64,000 nt of DNA from Pseudoalteromonas phenolica (GTDB lineage: Bacteria; Pseudomonadota; Gammaproteobacteria; Enterobacterales; Alteromonadaceae): the NCBI RefSeq assembly GCF_001444405.1, contig NZ_CP013187.1, forward strand, positions 3,410,001 through 3,474,000, given 5' to 3'. The position numbers and the translations under genes were made by a program. This document shows positions 53,298-61,361 of the stretch, piece by piece. The notes beneath the pieces were generated by a model, which was given only the letters and a program-made list of their open reading frames with translations, had not been told where the DNA came from and did not search any database. How positions within the stretch are numbered: position 1 is the first letter of the stretch; each line of letters opens with the position of its first letter.

Positions 53298-55400
53298 TTA
53301 TGCTGCTCCTACTGCTTTTTGTTCGACTATCAGATCTTGAGAACCCGGCCTTTTTAAGCCACTCAATTTAATTAGGCCACTGATATCAATAATCAAAGAC
53401 ACTCTGCCATCACCCAAGATGGTCGCGCCTGAGATACCATCCACTTTCTGGTAATTCGCCTCAAGGCTTTTTATTACTACTTGCTGTTGAGCAAGTAAAT
53501 CATCAACCAGCAAGCCAACTTTGTGGTTGTCACTCTCAACAACAACAAGCAGTGTTTTATCTAGTTCTTCGATGGCGCCATCGTGATTAAAAATATCGTA
53601 CAGACGGAGAATGGGAATATACTCATCACGCAGTCTGAGTACATCGAGATCTTTACCTACTCGACTGACTTTGCTGATGTCTATCTGTAATGACTCAACA
53701 ATCGAAATGAGAGGTATAATGTAGGTATGCTGAGCTACTTTAACTAACTGCCCATCTAAAATAGCCAAGGTGAGAGGTAAACGGATAGTGAAAGTTGAAC
53801 CAACGCCTGGGGCAGACGATACTTCAACAGAACCATTCAAGGCTTGAATATTTCTCCTAACAACATCCATGCCTACACCTCGGCCTGAAATATCACTCAC
53901 TTCATCAGCAGTGGAGAAGCCTGGCATAAAAATGAGTTCATTAATTTCATCTGGCGAAAGTTCATCAGTTTCTTGAATTAGGCCATTTGCAATAGCTTTA
54001 CTTCTGATCTTTTCTGTATTCAAGCCCTGCCCATCATCCATTATCTCTATAACAATGTTGCCGCCTTGATGGAAAGCATTCAGAGTAACAGTACCAACAG
54101 GGCCTTTACCCGCCGCTACACGCTGCTCAGGGGTTTCTAACCCATGATCTAAAGAGTTTCTTACAAGGTGAACCATAGGATCAGAAATCTTCTCCATTAC
54201 AGTTTTATCAAGCTCGGTTTGTTCACCTAATAATTTCAGTTCAACTTGCTTATTAAGCTTTTGTGATGTGTCTCTTACTAATCGTGGGAATCGACTAAAC
54301 ACGAAGCTAATCGGCAGCATGCGGATCCGCATGACATTTTCTTGTAGATCTCTAGTATTATGCGCAAGTTGCGCTAACCCCTCTTGTAAAGCTGTGATCG
54401 TTGACTCGGTTATGTCTTGCTCGCCAATCTGGCTTAACATTGCCTGTGTAATCACAAGCTCACCCACCATATTGATTAAGGAATCAACCTTATCTATGCC
54501 AACTCGGATAGATGTTGCTGATGATTCAGAAGACTTCTTGGGTTCAGCTTTTTTTGCAACCGTTGGATTTGGTGTGGTAGGGGTAGAAGTAGAAGTATTT
54601 GTTTCAGCTGCCGGGCTTTCGATGTTACTTACTGTAGCTGAAGGTGCGGGGTTCATCATGCCCTCATCTTCTGCCGCCTCAGTTTCAAATAACCCACCGC
54701 ATAAAACAATATCTATATCAGCATCATCTTCAACCCATTCAAATATTTCAGAAATTGCAGACTCTGACTTTGATGTCGTTAAGAAGAAACGCCATGCTAA
54801 GAAGCACTCTTCGGCAATGAGAGAGTCAATGTCAGGTATTGCATCATAGAAAACTTGAGTTTCTAACTCACCTAACTCGGCAAGCTCTGAAATCATATAA
54901 AGAGGTTCATTACCTGTTTTAAATAAATGCGGGTGTGGCTTAAAGTCTATCTGGTATGTATTTTCACTAAGCGCTTCAGAAATCTCAGGGTTGTCTGAAT
55001 CAGTATCTTCGGATAGTCCCAAAATAACTTCAAAGCGCTTTCTAATTTCATCCGCTTCTGCTAAGTCAGGTTCTTGTTCTGCTTGCAAAGCGGCCAACAT
55101 TCCTCTCAGACAATCAACAGATTTTAGTAACAAGTTAACATGCTCAGAAGTTAAAGCACGTTGACCATCCCTAATTTGATCCAATAAAGTTTCTAAAACA
55201 TGCGTGAAATCAGATACCGAGGTGAAGCCGAAAGTACCACTCCCCCCCTTTATCGAATGTGCAGCACGAAAAATAGTATTGATGGTTTCCATGTCCTCAT
55301 TGCCGGGCTCCAAATTTAAGAGCTCTGCTTCCATGGCATCTAACCCTTCGAGACTCTCTTCAAAAAAGACTTCGAAAAACTGACTTAAATCAATACTCAT
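53298..55400 (-). CDS. cheA: Chemotaxis histidine kinase CheA
   Basis: This 700-residue kinase autophosphorylates in response to the receptor and passes phosphate to CheY and CheB. The HPt domain has His48 (RAAHSIKGGSGTFGF). A regulatory alpha/beta domain (about 150-245; FKPHPHLFKTGNEPLYMISE) and a low-complexity Thr/Pro linker follow. The dimerisation domain, the ATPase with N-box (HLVRNSLDHGLE) and G-boxes (DDGQGLN, GRGVGMDVV), and a C-terminal CheW-like domain complete it. There is no C-terminal receiver. Confidence 0.96.
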   Translation of the reverse strand: MSIDLSQFFEVFFEESLEGLDAMEAELLNLEPGNEDMETINTIFRAAHSIKGGSGTFGFTSVSDFTHVLETLLDQIRDGQRALTSEHVNLLLKSVDCLRGMLAALQAEQEPDLAEADEIRKRFEVILGLSEDTDSDNPEISEALSENTYQIDFKPHPHLFKTGNEPLYMISELAELGELETQVFYDAIPDIDSLIAEECFLAWRFFLTTSKSESAISEIFEWVEDDADIDIVLCGGLFETEAAEDEGMMNPAPSATVSNIESPAAETNTSTSTPTTPNPTVAKKAEPKKSSESSATSIRVGIDKVDSLINMVGELVITQAMLSQIGEQDITESTITALQEGLAQLAHNTRDLQENVMRIRMLPISFVFSRFPRLVRDTSQKLNKQVELKLLGEQTELDKTVMEKISDPMVHLVRNSLDHGLETPEQRVAAGKGPVGTVTLNAFHQGGNIVIEIMDDGQGLNTEKIRSKAIANGLIQETDELSPDEINELIFMPGFSTADEVSDISGRGVGMDVVRRNIQALNGSVEVSSAPGVGSTFTIRLPLTLAILDGQLVKVAQHTYIIPLISIVESLQIDISKVSRVGKDLDVLRLRDEYIPILRLYDIFNHDGAIEELDKTLLVVVESDNHKVGLLVDDLLAQQQVVIKSLEANYQKVDGISGATILGDGRVSLIIDISGLIKLSGLKRPGSQDLIVEQKAVGAA

Positions 55401-55414
55401 AGTGACATCCTAGC

Positions 55415-55777
55415 TTAACGAATTACTTTTTTTAGAACAGCTAGTAACTGATCTGGATTAAAAGGTTTGACGATCCAACCTGTTGCCCCAGCAGCTTTGC
55501 CCTCTGTTTTTTTATCTAAACCTGACTCTGTTGTAAGCATAAGTAACGGCGTGAACTTATAGCTAGGTAGTGTTCTTAATTCTTTTATGAGCGTAATACC
55601 ATCCATAACAGGCATGTTGACATCGGAGATCACAGCATCAAAGCTTTGTTGCTTAGCAATACCTAAAGCCTCACTGCCATCCTTTGCTTCAACCACTTCA
55701 AAACCTGCTTTCTTTAAAGTAAAGCCAACCATTTGTCGCATAGATGCTGAATCATCCACTGCCAAAATCTTTTTCAT
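55415..55777 (-). CDS. cheY: Chemotaxis response regulator CheY
   Basis: This 120-residue single-domain receiver has phospho-Asp52 (SDVNMPVMDG), Thr82/Thr83 and Lys104 at the switch positions. It is 14 nt upstream of cheA. Whether it binds the flagellar motor or another target cannot be read from sequence; che2-type CheY proteins do not always act on the motor. No cheZ is present here. Confidence 0.95.
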   Translation of the reverse strand: MKKILAVDDSASMRQMVGFTLKKAGFEVVEAKDGSEALGIAKQQSFDAVISDVNMPVMDGITLIKELRTLPSYKFTPLLMLTTESGLDKKTEGKAAGATGWIVKPFNPDQLLAVLKKVIR

Positions 55778-55791
55778 AATGACCTCTTATT

Positions 55792-56058
55792 TCACGCCGG
55801 TAGGGCGAGTAATTCTGTTAAACCAAGCTCATCAACCGCTTTACTAAGCGACTGACTTTCACCATGCCAACGAATTCCATTGTTAATATCAAGGAGATGT
55901 TTTTGCAAAGCACATAAAACTTGAATGGATGCTGTATCTACACGTGTCACATCCGACACATCAATACTGACATCATGCTCAGCATGAAGTACTTGCAATA
56001 CCTGTTGATGAAACTCTTCAACATGACTTATTGTGAGTTCTGAGGGAAGCTTTAACAT
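55792..56058 (-). CDS. STAS-domain protein (anti-anti-sigma-like)
   Basis: This 88-residue STAS domain shows the core IDVSDVTRVDTASIQVLCAL (only part conserved: VDTASIQVL, about 40-48), where the Ser/Thr next to the Asp can be phosphorylated in SpoIIAA-type proteins. It is first in the che operon, 15 nt before cheY, with GGAG 11 nt before its ATG. STAS proteins head several che clusters, but their role is not well defined. No partner anti-sigma kinase is nearby. Confidence 0.85.
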   Translation of the reverse strand: MLKLPSELTISHVEEFHQQVLQVLHAEHDVSIDVSDVTRVDTASIQVLCALQKHLLDINNGIRWHGESQSLSKAVDELGLTELLALPA

Positions 56059-56213
56059 GCGCTATGCGCTCTCCTTGTGTAAATTTTATATTTTTAGCTT
56101 AGACCCAGTTAGCAGAAATGCCATAAAAGTTATTAAGTAAAAGCTAAAAATAATTAGGATGTTAGCTCGGTTTATAAAGTAAACACAAAGCCATCCCAGT
56201 TTATCCAAGCACT

Positions 56214-56804
56214 CTAATGCACGATAGCATTAAAATCTTTTATTACTTGCGCTGTATCAATTAATGGCACTTCATTTGCGGCAAACTTGGCCTTGAAAAT
56301 ACCACTTAAATTTCCCTGCGGATTTATCAGTGCAACAGAGGCACTGTGGTCCACATAATACTCATCTTCCTTACTGTTATTGATCGCATATATCAAACCA
56401 ATATTTCTAACGAAAGGAAATAACTCCGCATGCTCTGCTGATACTGCCTTAAAGTCAGAATTGAAATAGTCTATGTATGCTTTGCGCTTTTGCTTAATAT
56501 CTCTATTAGGATCGACCGAAACAAACCAAACTTTAACATTATGTTGTTCTGCTAACTCGGCATGTACCTCGGTAAGCTTTGCTAGGGTCATAGGACAAAT
56601 GTCAGGACAACTTGTGTATCCCAAAAAAATCAATGTCCATTGTTCCTGCAAATCCTGCTTTGTGACTGCATTGCCATATTGGTCTTGCAAGCTGAAATCA
56701 TTGATTTCTTTTGCTTGTTTATAGTGAATAGCATGCTCTGAAACTGGCACATTTCTATCACACCCTAACAATAATAAAGCTAGCAAAAACAATATGTAGC
56801 GCAT
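56214..56804 (-). CDS. SCO1/SenC copper chaperone lipoprotein
   Basis: This 196-residue thioredoxin-fold protein supplies copper to the CuA site of oxidase subunit II. It is lipid-anchored (lipobox LLLGC, Cys15). The copper ligands are Cys66 and Cys70 (CPDIC) and His153 (VDHSAS). ATG 56804 overlaps the ctaB stop (TGATG) and has GGTGGA upstream; a GTG 12 nt earlier is less likely. It is the last gene of the cox operon. Confidence 0.93.
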   Translation of the reverse strand: MRYILFLLALLLLGCDRNVPVSEHAIHYKQAKEINDFSLQDQYGNAVTKQDLQEQWTLIFLGYTSCPDICPMTLAKLTEVHAELAEQHNVKVWFVSVDPNRDIKQKRKAYIDYFNSDFKAVSAEHAELFPFVRNIGLIYAINNSKEDEYYVDHSASVALINPQGNLSGIFKAKFAANEVPLIDTAQVIKDFNAIVH

Positions 56805-57703
56805 CAAAGGATCCACCTATCAATAAATAGCGACATAAAGAGTAGCAGTAAATAAGTAATTGAAAAATGAAAAAGTGCCATAGCAGCTTCATCTGAACGT
56901 TTTCTATACAGAACAAAGCTTTTATATAAAAAAATACTGTTAAGTATAAGTACACAAAGCAAGTAAAAACTGCCTGACATAGTGACTAAGTAAGGTAACA
57001 AACAAACCACAAATAAAAGTACAGAATAAATGACAATGAAGAAGCGCGTAAATTCATTGCCATGTGTCACAGGCAACATAGGAATGTCAGCCCGTTTGTA
57101 GTCATTTCTTCTAGCAATTGCTAAAGCCCAAAAGTGCGGAGGCGTCCAGATAAATATGATCATAACCAACAGCCAAGCTTGCACGTCTAACTGACCTGTC
57201 TCGCTGATCCATCCCAGCAGAGGAGGCATTGCCCCTGCCAATCCTCCTATTACTATGTTTTGTGGCGTCGCTCTTTTTAAGAACATAGTGTACACCACCG
57301 CATAGCCAACTAAAGCGCCTAAAGTCATAAATAGGGTTAAGGTATTGCTCCAATAAAATAGCGCTAAACTACCAGCGAAACCGATAAGTGCAGCAAATCC
57401 TAACGCTTGTTTCACACTTAGCTGCGTTTGCGCAAGCGGTCTATGACGTGTTCTTGCCATCTTTTTATCGATTTCACGATCTACAACATGATTTATCGCC
57501 GCAGCCGATGCTGACAATAACCCTATACCTAACAAGCTCATACTTTGCTCAAAAAGCGTTCTATTCATGTCCGGCGCGAGCATTAAACCAACCCAAGCGG
57601 TAATAACTAGCATCACAACCACTTTTAGCTTACAAATCCCAAAGTATGCAGATAAATTAACTGACTGGATCAGTGCTTCTGGCTTTAAGGTAAGACTTTT
57701 CAT
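56804..57703 (-). CDS. ctaB: Protoheme IX farnesyltransferase (heme O synthase)
   Basis: This 299-residue membrane prenyltransferase makes heme O from heme B. It has about nine helices and the diagnostic NHVVDREIDKKMARTRHRPL segment (about 66-85), where Asp and Arg bind farnesyl diphosphate. The second conserved loop carries TPPHFWALAIARRNDYK. It overlaps ctaA by 4 nt, and the pair feeds heme A to CoxA. Confidence 0.95.
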   Translation of the reverse strand: MKSLTLKPEALIQSVNLSAYFGICKLKVVVMLVITAWVGLMLAPDMNRTLFEQSMSLLGIGLLSASAAAINHVVDREIDKKMARTRHRPLAQTQLSVKQALGFAALIGFAGSLALFYWSNTLTLFMTLGALVGYAVVYTMFLKRATPQNIVIGGLAGAMPPLLGWISETGQLDVQAWLLVMIIFIWTPPHFWALAIARRNDYKRADIPMLPVTHGNEFTRFFIVIYSVLLFVVCLLPYLVTMSGSFYLLCVLILNSIFLYKSFVLYRKRSDEAAMALFHFSITYLLLLFMSLFIDRWIL

Positions 57704-58701
57704 ACTGCCTCCTCAATACTTTTAAACGTCAGTAAAAACCACATAAACAAGCTAATAATGAGTAAGCATGCAGCCATAAGGTTGTGAAAAAGCGTGATTA
57801 AGATAGGAAATTGCAAATGGACAATCAATGCCCCTAAAAATAACTGTAGGATTAAGCCGACAATAAGTAAACTTGCCGTATTCTTTAAGAGTTTTTCCTT
57901 ACTGTTAGTCAACACATACCATGCCCAGTAGCCTAGTGTCAGCACAGTTATGATCGCCCACACTCGATGAATCATATGTATGGATAGACGAGTTTCAAAT
58001 GGCAATACACCGTATTCATAGTTCAGTTCCCCTATCGGTAGATGAAATAAACTTTCCACAGAAAATAAATGAATATTCTCACAAATAGGCAACCCAACGC
58101 AGTGTGGTGCCGCATAATTAGCAGCGACCCAGCCGCCTAATGCGATTTGTAACACCAAGACAATCAAGCTAACTTCTGACAATTTAGCCGGGATCTTTGG
58201 AGAAGAAACTAGAAAACGCTTTTCAGGTGTAAATAAATAGAAACAATGCATTGAAAGCAGTGCCAGAATAGTAAACCCACCGAGTAAGTGTCCCATCACT
58301 ATAAAGGGCTGCAGGTTCATTGTTACTGTCAGCATGCCTAATTTACCTTGCAGCAGAATTAACACAAACAAGGCAATAGTTAACTCTTTGGGTACTTTCT
58401 CAACTCGCTTTCTGAGCGCAAAATATAAAAGCGCAATTACAAGCAAACCTAGAGAAGTTGCAAAGTAACGATGGATCATTTCAATCCAAGCTTTAAAAGG
58501 TTCAACTGTACTGCCTGGAAAGGCATTGGCTGCCGCTTGTAATTCATCAGCAGAGTTTGGCACTGTTAAAAAGCCATAACATCCTGGCCAGTCTGGACAA
58601 CCTAGCCCTGCATTACTTAATCGTGTATAGGCGCCTAATGCGACAACACAAAAAGTAACAAACGTACTAATTACTGTGAGGTATATATATTTCTTATTCA
58701 T
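57700..58701 (-). CDS. ctaA: Heme A synthase CtaA (COX15 family)
   Basis: This 333-residue inner-membrane enzyme oxidises heme O to heme A. Eight helices are predicted and heme-ligand histidines appear in EMIHRYFA (about 75) and HMIHRVWAI (about 243). The N-terminal GAYTRLSNAGLGCPDWPGCYG is the family signature. It has no Cys-loop pair of the Bacillus type; COX15-type proteins of proteobacteria lack or differ in it. Confidence 0.93.
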   Translation of the reverse strand: MNKKYIYLTVISTFVTFCVVALGAYTRLSNAGLGCPDWPGCYGFLTVPNSADELQAAANAFPGSTVEPFKAWIEMIHRYFATSLGLLVIALLYFALRKRVEKVPKELTIALFVLILLQGKLGMLTVTMNLQPFIVMGHLLGGFTILALLSMHCFYLFTPEKRFLVSSPKIPAKLSEVSLIVLVLQIALGGWVAANYAAPHCVGLPICENIHLFSVESLFHLPIGELNYEYGVLPFETRLSIHMIHRVWAIITVLTLGYWAWYVLTNSKEKLLKNTASLLIVGLILQLFLGALIVHLQFPILITLFHNLMAACLLIISLFMWFLLTFKSIEEAV

Positions 58702-58709
58702 TATTCCTC

Positions 58710-59198
58710 CTAGCTACTGCGCGCATAATTGAGTAGTTTTTTTAGATCCGATAACAATCCTTTATGTAACACTCTACTTTTTTGATCGCTTTCTTCGTAT
58801 GGATAAGCAAGTACAACTAAACCATGATGATCAACAAGATAAAGCCATCCAGCTTGCAACTCTGGTAGTGCAGGATACTGAGTCATGTTATTACTTTCCG
58901 CCTCACCAAAAATCACGAGACTTACTTTGTGCTGTTTTTTGCCCAGAGCTTGATACACATTTTGTAAACGTTGATTTTGTTGAGTACAAATCAATCCACA
59001 GTCAACCGGCGCTGATAGTCCGATACTCCAAAGCGTATTATCATTTACCTGCCAATTAGGGACTTGTATATCATTGCTAAGCAGGTGTCCTTTATTCGTT
59101 GTGTTATCAGGAAGCCAGTTTGTCTGAATTGCTGCATAAGCTAAAATAAATGGCGTAATACAGCAGATAACAAACATCCACATAGGTTTAAGCTTCAT
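58710..59198 (-). CDS. Membrane-anchored CxxxC protein of the cox operon
   Basis: The 162-residue protein has one N-terminal membrane helix (about 7-25) and a periplasmic domain. APVDCGLICTQQ puts Cys67 and Cys71 in a CxxxC arrangement like that of SCO proteins, and GWLYLVDHHGLVVLAY (about 121-136) resembles the last strands of a thioredoxin-like fold. I infer a redox or copper role in oxidase assembly; the family is not one I can name. ATG 59198 has AGAGGTG upstream and overlaps the SURF1 stop by 11 nt; a longer form from 59252 is unlikely. Confidence 0.72.
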   Translation of the reverse strand: MKLKPMWMFVICCITPFILAYAAIQTNWLPDNTTNKGHLLSNDIQVPNWQVNDNTLWSIGLSAPVDCGLICTQQNQRLQNVYQALGKKQHKVSLVIFGEAESNNMTQYPALPELQAGWLYLVDHHGLVVLAYPYEESDQKSRVLHKGLLSDLKKLLNYARSS

Positions 59199-59910
59199 TT
59201 GGCACCTCTGTTCTTGTTGCTTTGAATGCGATGAAAGCCGCTGCGACTGCAATTAAAAACCACTGCAATGCATAGGCATGATGTTTTTCGGGACTCATTA
59301 CGACCGGCTGATAGTGGGGTTCAGCAATGACTGCTGAGTCAGGTAATTGATACAAAATAGCAGGGTAAATATCTTTACCTGTTAAATTTGATAAGTACAA
59401 ATGGTCTATAAACTGTAACCGCTTTGAGTGAACTTCAAGCGCTGACTTTGCCAAAGTAAAGTGATCTAAATGGCGGCTTTTTATTACTAAATTTAAGTTT
59501 TGAATTTCGTCAAAGGAGAGTGTTTCAGGCTGCCCCCGGCCTTGAAGCGGTATAAACCCTAAATTAACCAATAGATACTTCTCTAAACCCGCAACTTTAA
59601 AAAGAGAAATAACATCAACACCAACACGTCCATCTACAACTCTATTGTCTAAAAACCAGGTGTATTGTTGTTCTATTCTTCCCATTAAAGAAACTGCTTG
59701 CCCATGCAGCCTTTCAATAGGCTGGTTTTGCAATGCCCGAATAAACTCAAACGATGTCAACTCAACTTGACTAAACTCATCAAGTTGAAGCTGCTTTTCT
59801 TTTGCTCTAGAAAACTGCCAGTAAGACAAACCTAGACACGTTGTCACAACCGTGATGCATACTAGCCAAATGATTATAGCTTGCCATGGCAGCGCTTTGA
59901 TTAAAGCCAT
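59188..59910 (-). CDS. SURF1 family oxidase assembly protein
   Basis: This 240-residue protein has two terminal membrane helices (about 12-32 and 210-230) around a periplasmic domain, the classic SURF1 layout. Conserved stretches are FLDNRVVDGRVGVDVISLF, KYLLVNLGFIPL and HHAYALQWF near the end. SURF1 handles heme A insertion into subunit I. It lies 20 nt after coxC. Confidence 0.9.
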   Translation of the reverse strand: MALIKALPWQAIIIWLVCITVVTTCLGLSYWQFSRAKEKQLQLDEFSQVELTSFEFIRALQNQPIERLHGQAVSLMGRIEQQYTWFLDNRVVDGRVGVDVISLFKVAGLEKYLLVNLGFIPLQGRGQPETLSFDEIQNLNLVIKSRHLDHFTLAKSALEVHSKRLQFIDHLYLSNLTGKDIYPAILYQLPDSAVIAEPHYQPVVMSPEKHHAYALQWFLIAVAAAFIAFKATRTEVPNEA

Positions 59911-59930
59911 ATAAGTCCCTCATTTCGCAC

Positions 59931-60800
59931 CTATAAAACGTAAACGAAAACAAATAAACACACCCACACAACATCGACAAAATGCCAATACCAAGCTGCG
60001 GCTTGAAAAGCGAAATGTTTATCTTCAGAGAAATGTCCTTTTGCCACTCTTATTAATACAATCGTTAATAAAATTGCGCCTATGGTGACATGCATGCCAT
60101 GAAACCCAGTTAAAAGATAAAAGGTATTGCCATAGATACCTGACTGCAGCGTCAAGTTGAGCGCTTCATATGCATGAACGTACTCTTGAGCTTGTAGTGC
60201 TAAGAATATAAATCCAAGTACTACAGTAACAAACAAGAAGATCGTAAGCGGTTGGCGTTTATTAGACTCCATTGCTTTGTGTGAAAAATGTAGAGTAACT
60301 GAAGAAGTTAATAGAATAACAGTATTAATAAGTGGCAAACCATACCATGGCATACTCTGTGTTACATCACCGGCAGGTGTTGTAAGTAGCGGCCACATTG
60401 CTTCAAAATTAGGCCACAAGACTTCATTCGTCATCTGGTTATTACTCGCTCCCCCTAACCAAGGTACAGAAAACACCCTTGCGTAAAGCAAAGCACCAAA
60501 AAATGCAAAAAAGAACATCACCTCAGAAAAAATAAACCAACTCATACCTTGCTTGAATGAACGATCCATTTGTGCTGAATACAAGCCTTTATCTGACTCT
60601 TGGATAACATGCTTAAACCACCCAAAAAGCATATAAAGTAGTATCAATACACCTAAACCTAATACGATAACACCACTTAAATCTTCACTTCCTAATTGCA
60701 TGACCGTCAGGCCCGCCCCAACAGCAATAAAGAACATAGCCACAGCACCAATAATTGGCCAAGGGCTTTGGGCGGGCACATAATAACTTTGAGATTGCAT
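59931..60800 (-). CDS. coxC: Cytochrome c oxidase subunit III
   Basis: This 289-residue seven-helix subunit stabilises the oxidase. Conserved parts are SEVMFFFAFFGALLYAR (about 92-108), the TGFHGMHVTIGAILL loop (about 231-245) and the C-terminal AAAWYWHFVDVVWVCLF. Order coxB-coxA-ctaG-coxC is the usual one. Confidence 0.96.
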   Translation of the reverse strand: MQSQSYYVPAQSPWPIIGAVAMFFIAVGAGLTVMQLGSEDLSGVIVLGLGVLILLYMLFGWFKHVIQESDKGLYSAQMDRSFKQGMSWFIFSEVMFFFAFFGALLYARVFSVPWLGGASNNQMTNEVLWPNFEAMWPLLTTPAGDVTQSMPWYGLPLINTVILLTSSVTLHFSHKAMESNKRQPLTIFLFVTVVLGFIFLALQAQEYVHAYEALNLTLQSGIYGNTFYLLTGFHGMHVTIGAILLTIVLIRVAKGHFSEDKHFAFQAAAWYWHFVDVVWVCLFVFVYVL

Positions 60801-60808
60801 AATTCCTC

Positions 60809-61360
60809 CTAACCTGCGTAAGGTTCGGTTGTCGCGTCATCACGCGCTAACGCGACATCGCTGATATCAAAAATGGCGTAAGATAAGGTTAGCTCTTGAA
60901 CGTCTTGAGGTAACTCTGTATCAACATAAAATACGAGCTTGAACTCAACTTCTTGATTAGGTTCGAATGGCTGTCTATCAAAGCAAAAGCAAGCTACTTT
61001 ATGTAAGTATTTGGCTGCTTTTCCCGGTGAAACAGACGGTACTGCCTGCATCACTCTCTGATATTCACTTAAGTTTTTAGCGACAAAAACAAGCTCTGAC
61101 ATTTCCCCTGGCTTTACAGCGACAGAAAACTGTTTTGCTTTTACGCTAAACGGCACGCCTTGCTTGGTTTGAGTAATAAAACTCACATCAACCATTCTTG
61201 ATTCATCCACTAAATTACTGGCCTGCGCCGCTTCCATATCTGGCTTTCCGTTTAAACCTGTTACTTCACAAAAGACGTCGTAAAGCGGCACCAGCGCAAA
61301 AGCAAAAGCAAACATGCCTACAACAGCAATAATGAGTTTCTTAACAAGTGCCGCATGCAT
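60809..61360 (-). CDS. ctaG: Cytochrome c oxidase assembly protein CtaG/Cox11
   Basis: This 183-residue copper chaperone delivers copper to CuB of subunit I. One N-terminal helix (about 7-27, ending PLYDVFCEVTGLNG) precedes a periplasmic immunoglobulin-like domain. The copper-binding CFCFD motif is at about 121-125. It sits 1 nt after coxA. Confidence 0.95.
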   Translation of the reverse strand: MHAALVKKLIIAVVGMFAFAFALVPLYDVFCEVTGLNGKPDMEAAQASNLVDESRMVDVSFITQTKQGVPFSVKAKQFSVAVKPGEMSELVFVAKNLSEYQRVMQAVPSVSPGKAAKYLHKVACFCFDRQPFEPNQEVEFKLVFYVDTELPQDVQELTLSYAIFDISDVALARDDATTEPYAG

Positions 61361-61361
61361 A

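Noticed and set aside
54268..54849. 193-codon ORF on plus opposite cheA
   Set aside because: It is antisense to well-conserved CheA sequence, has Ser-rich low-complexity translation and no recognisable domain.
56059..56213. Sigma-54-like TGGCA...TGC on minus upstream of the STAS-che operon
   Set aside because: The GG-to-GC spacing is 7 bp instead of 10, so it does not fit a sigma-54 promoter.
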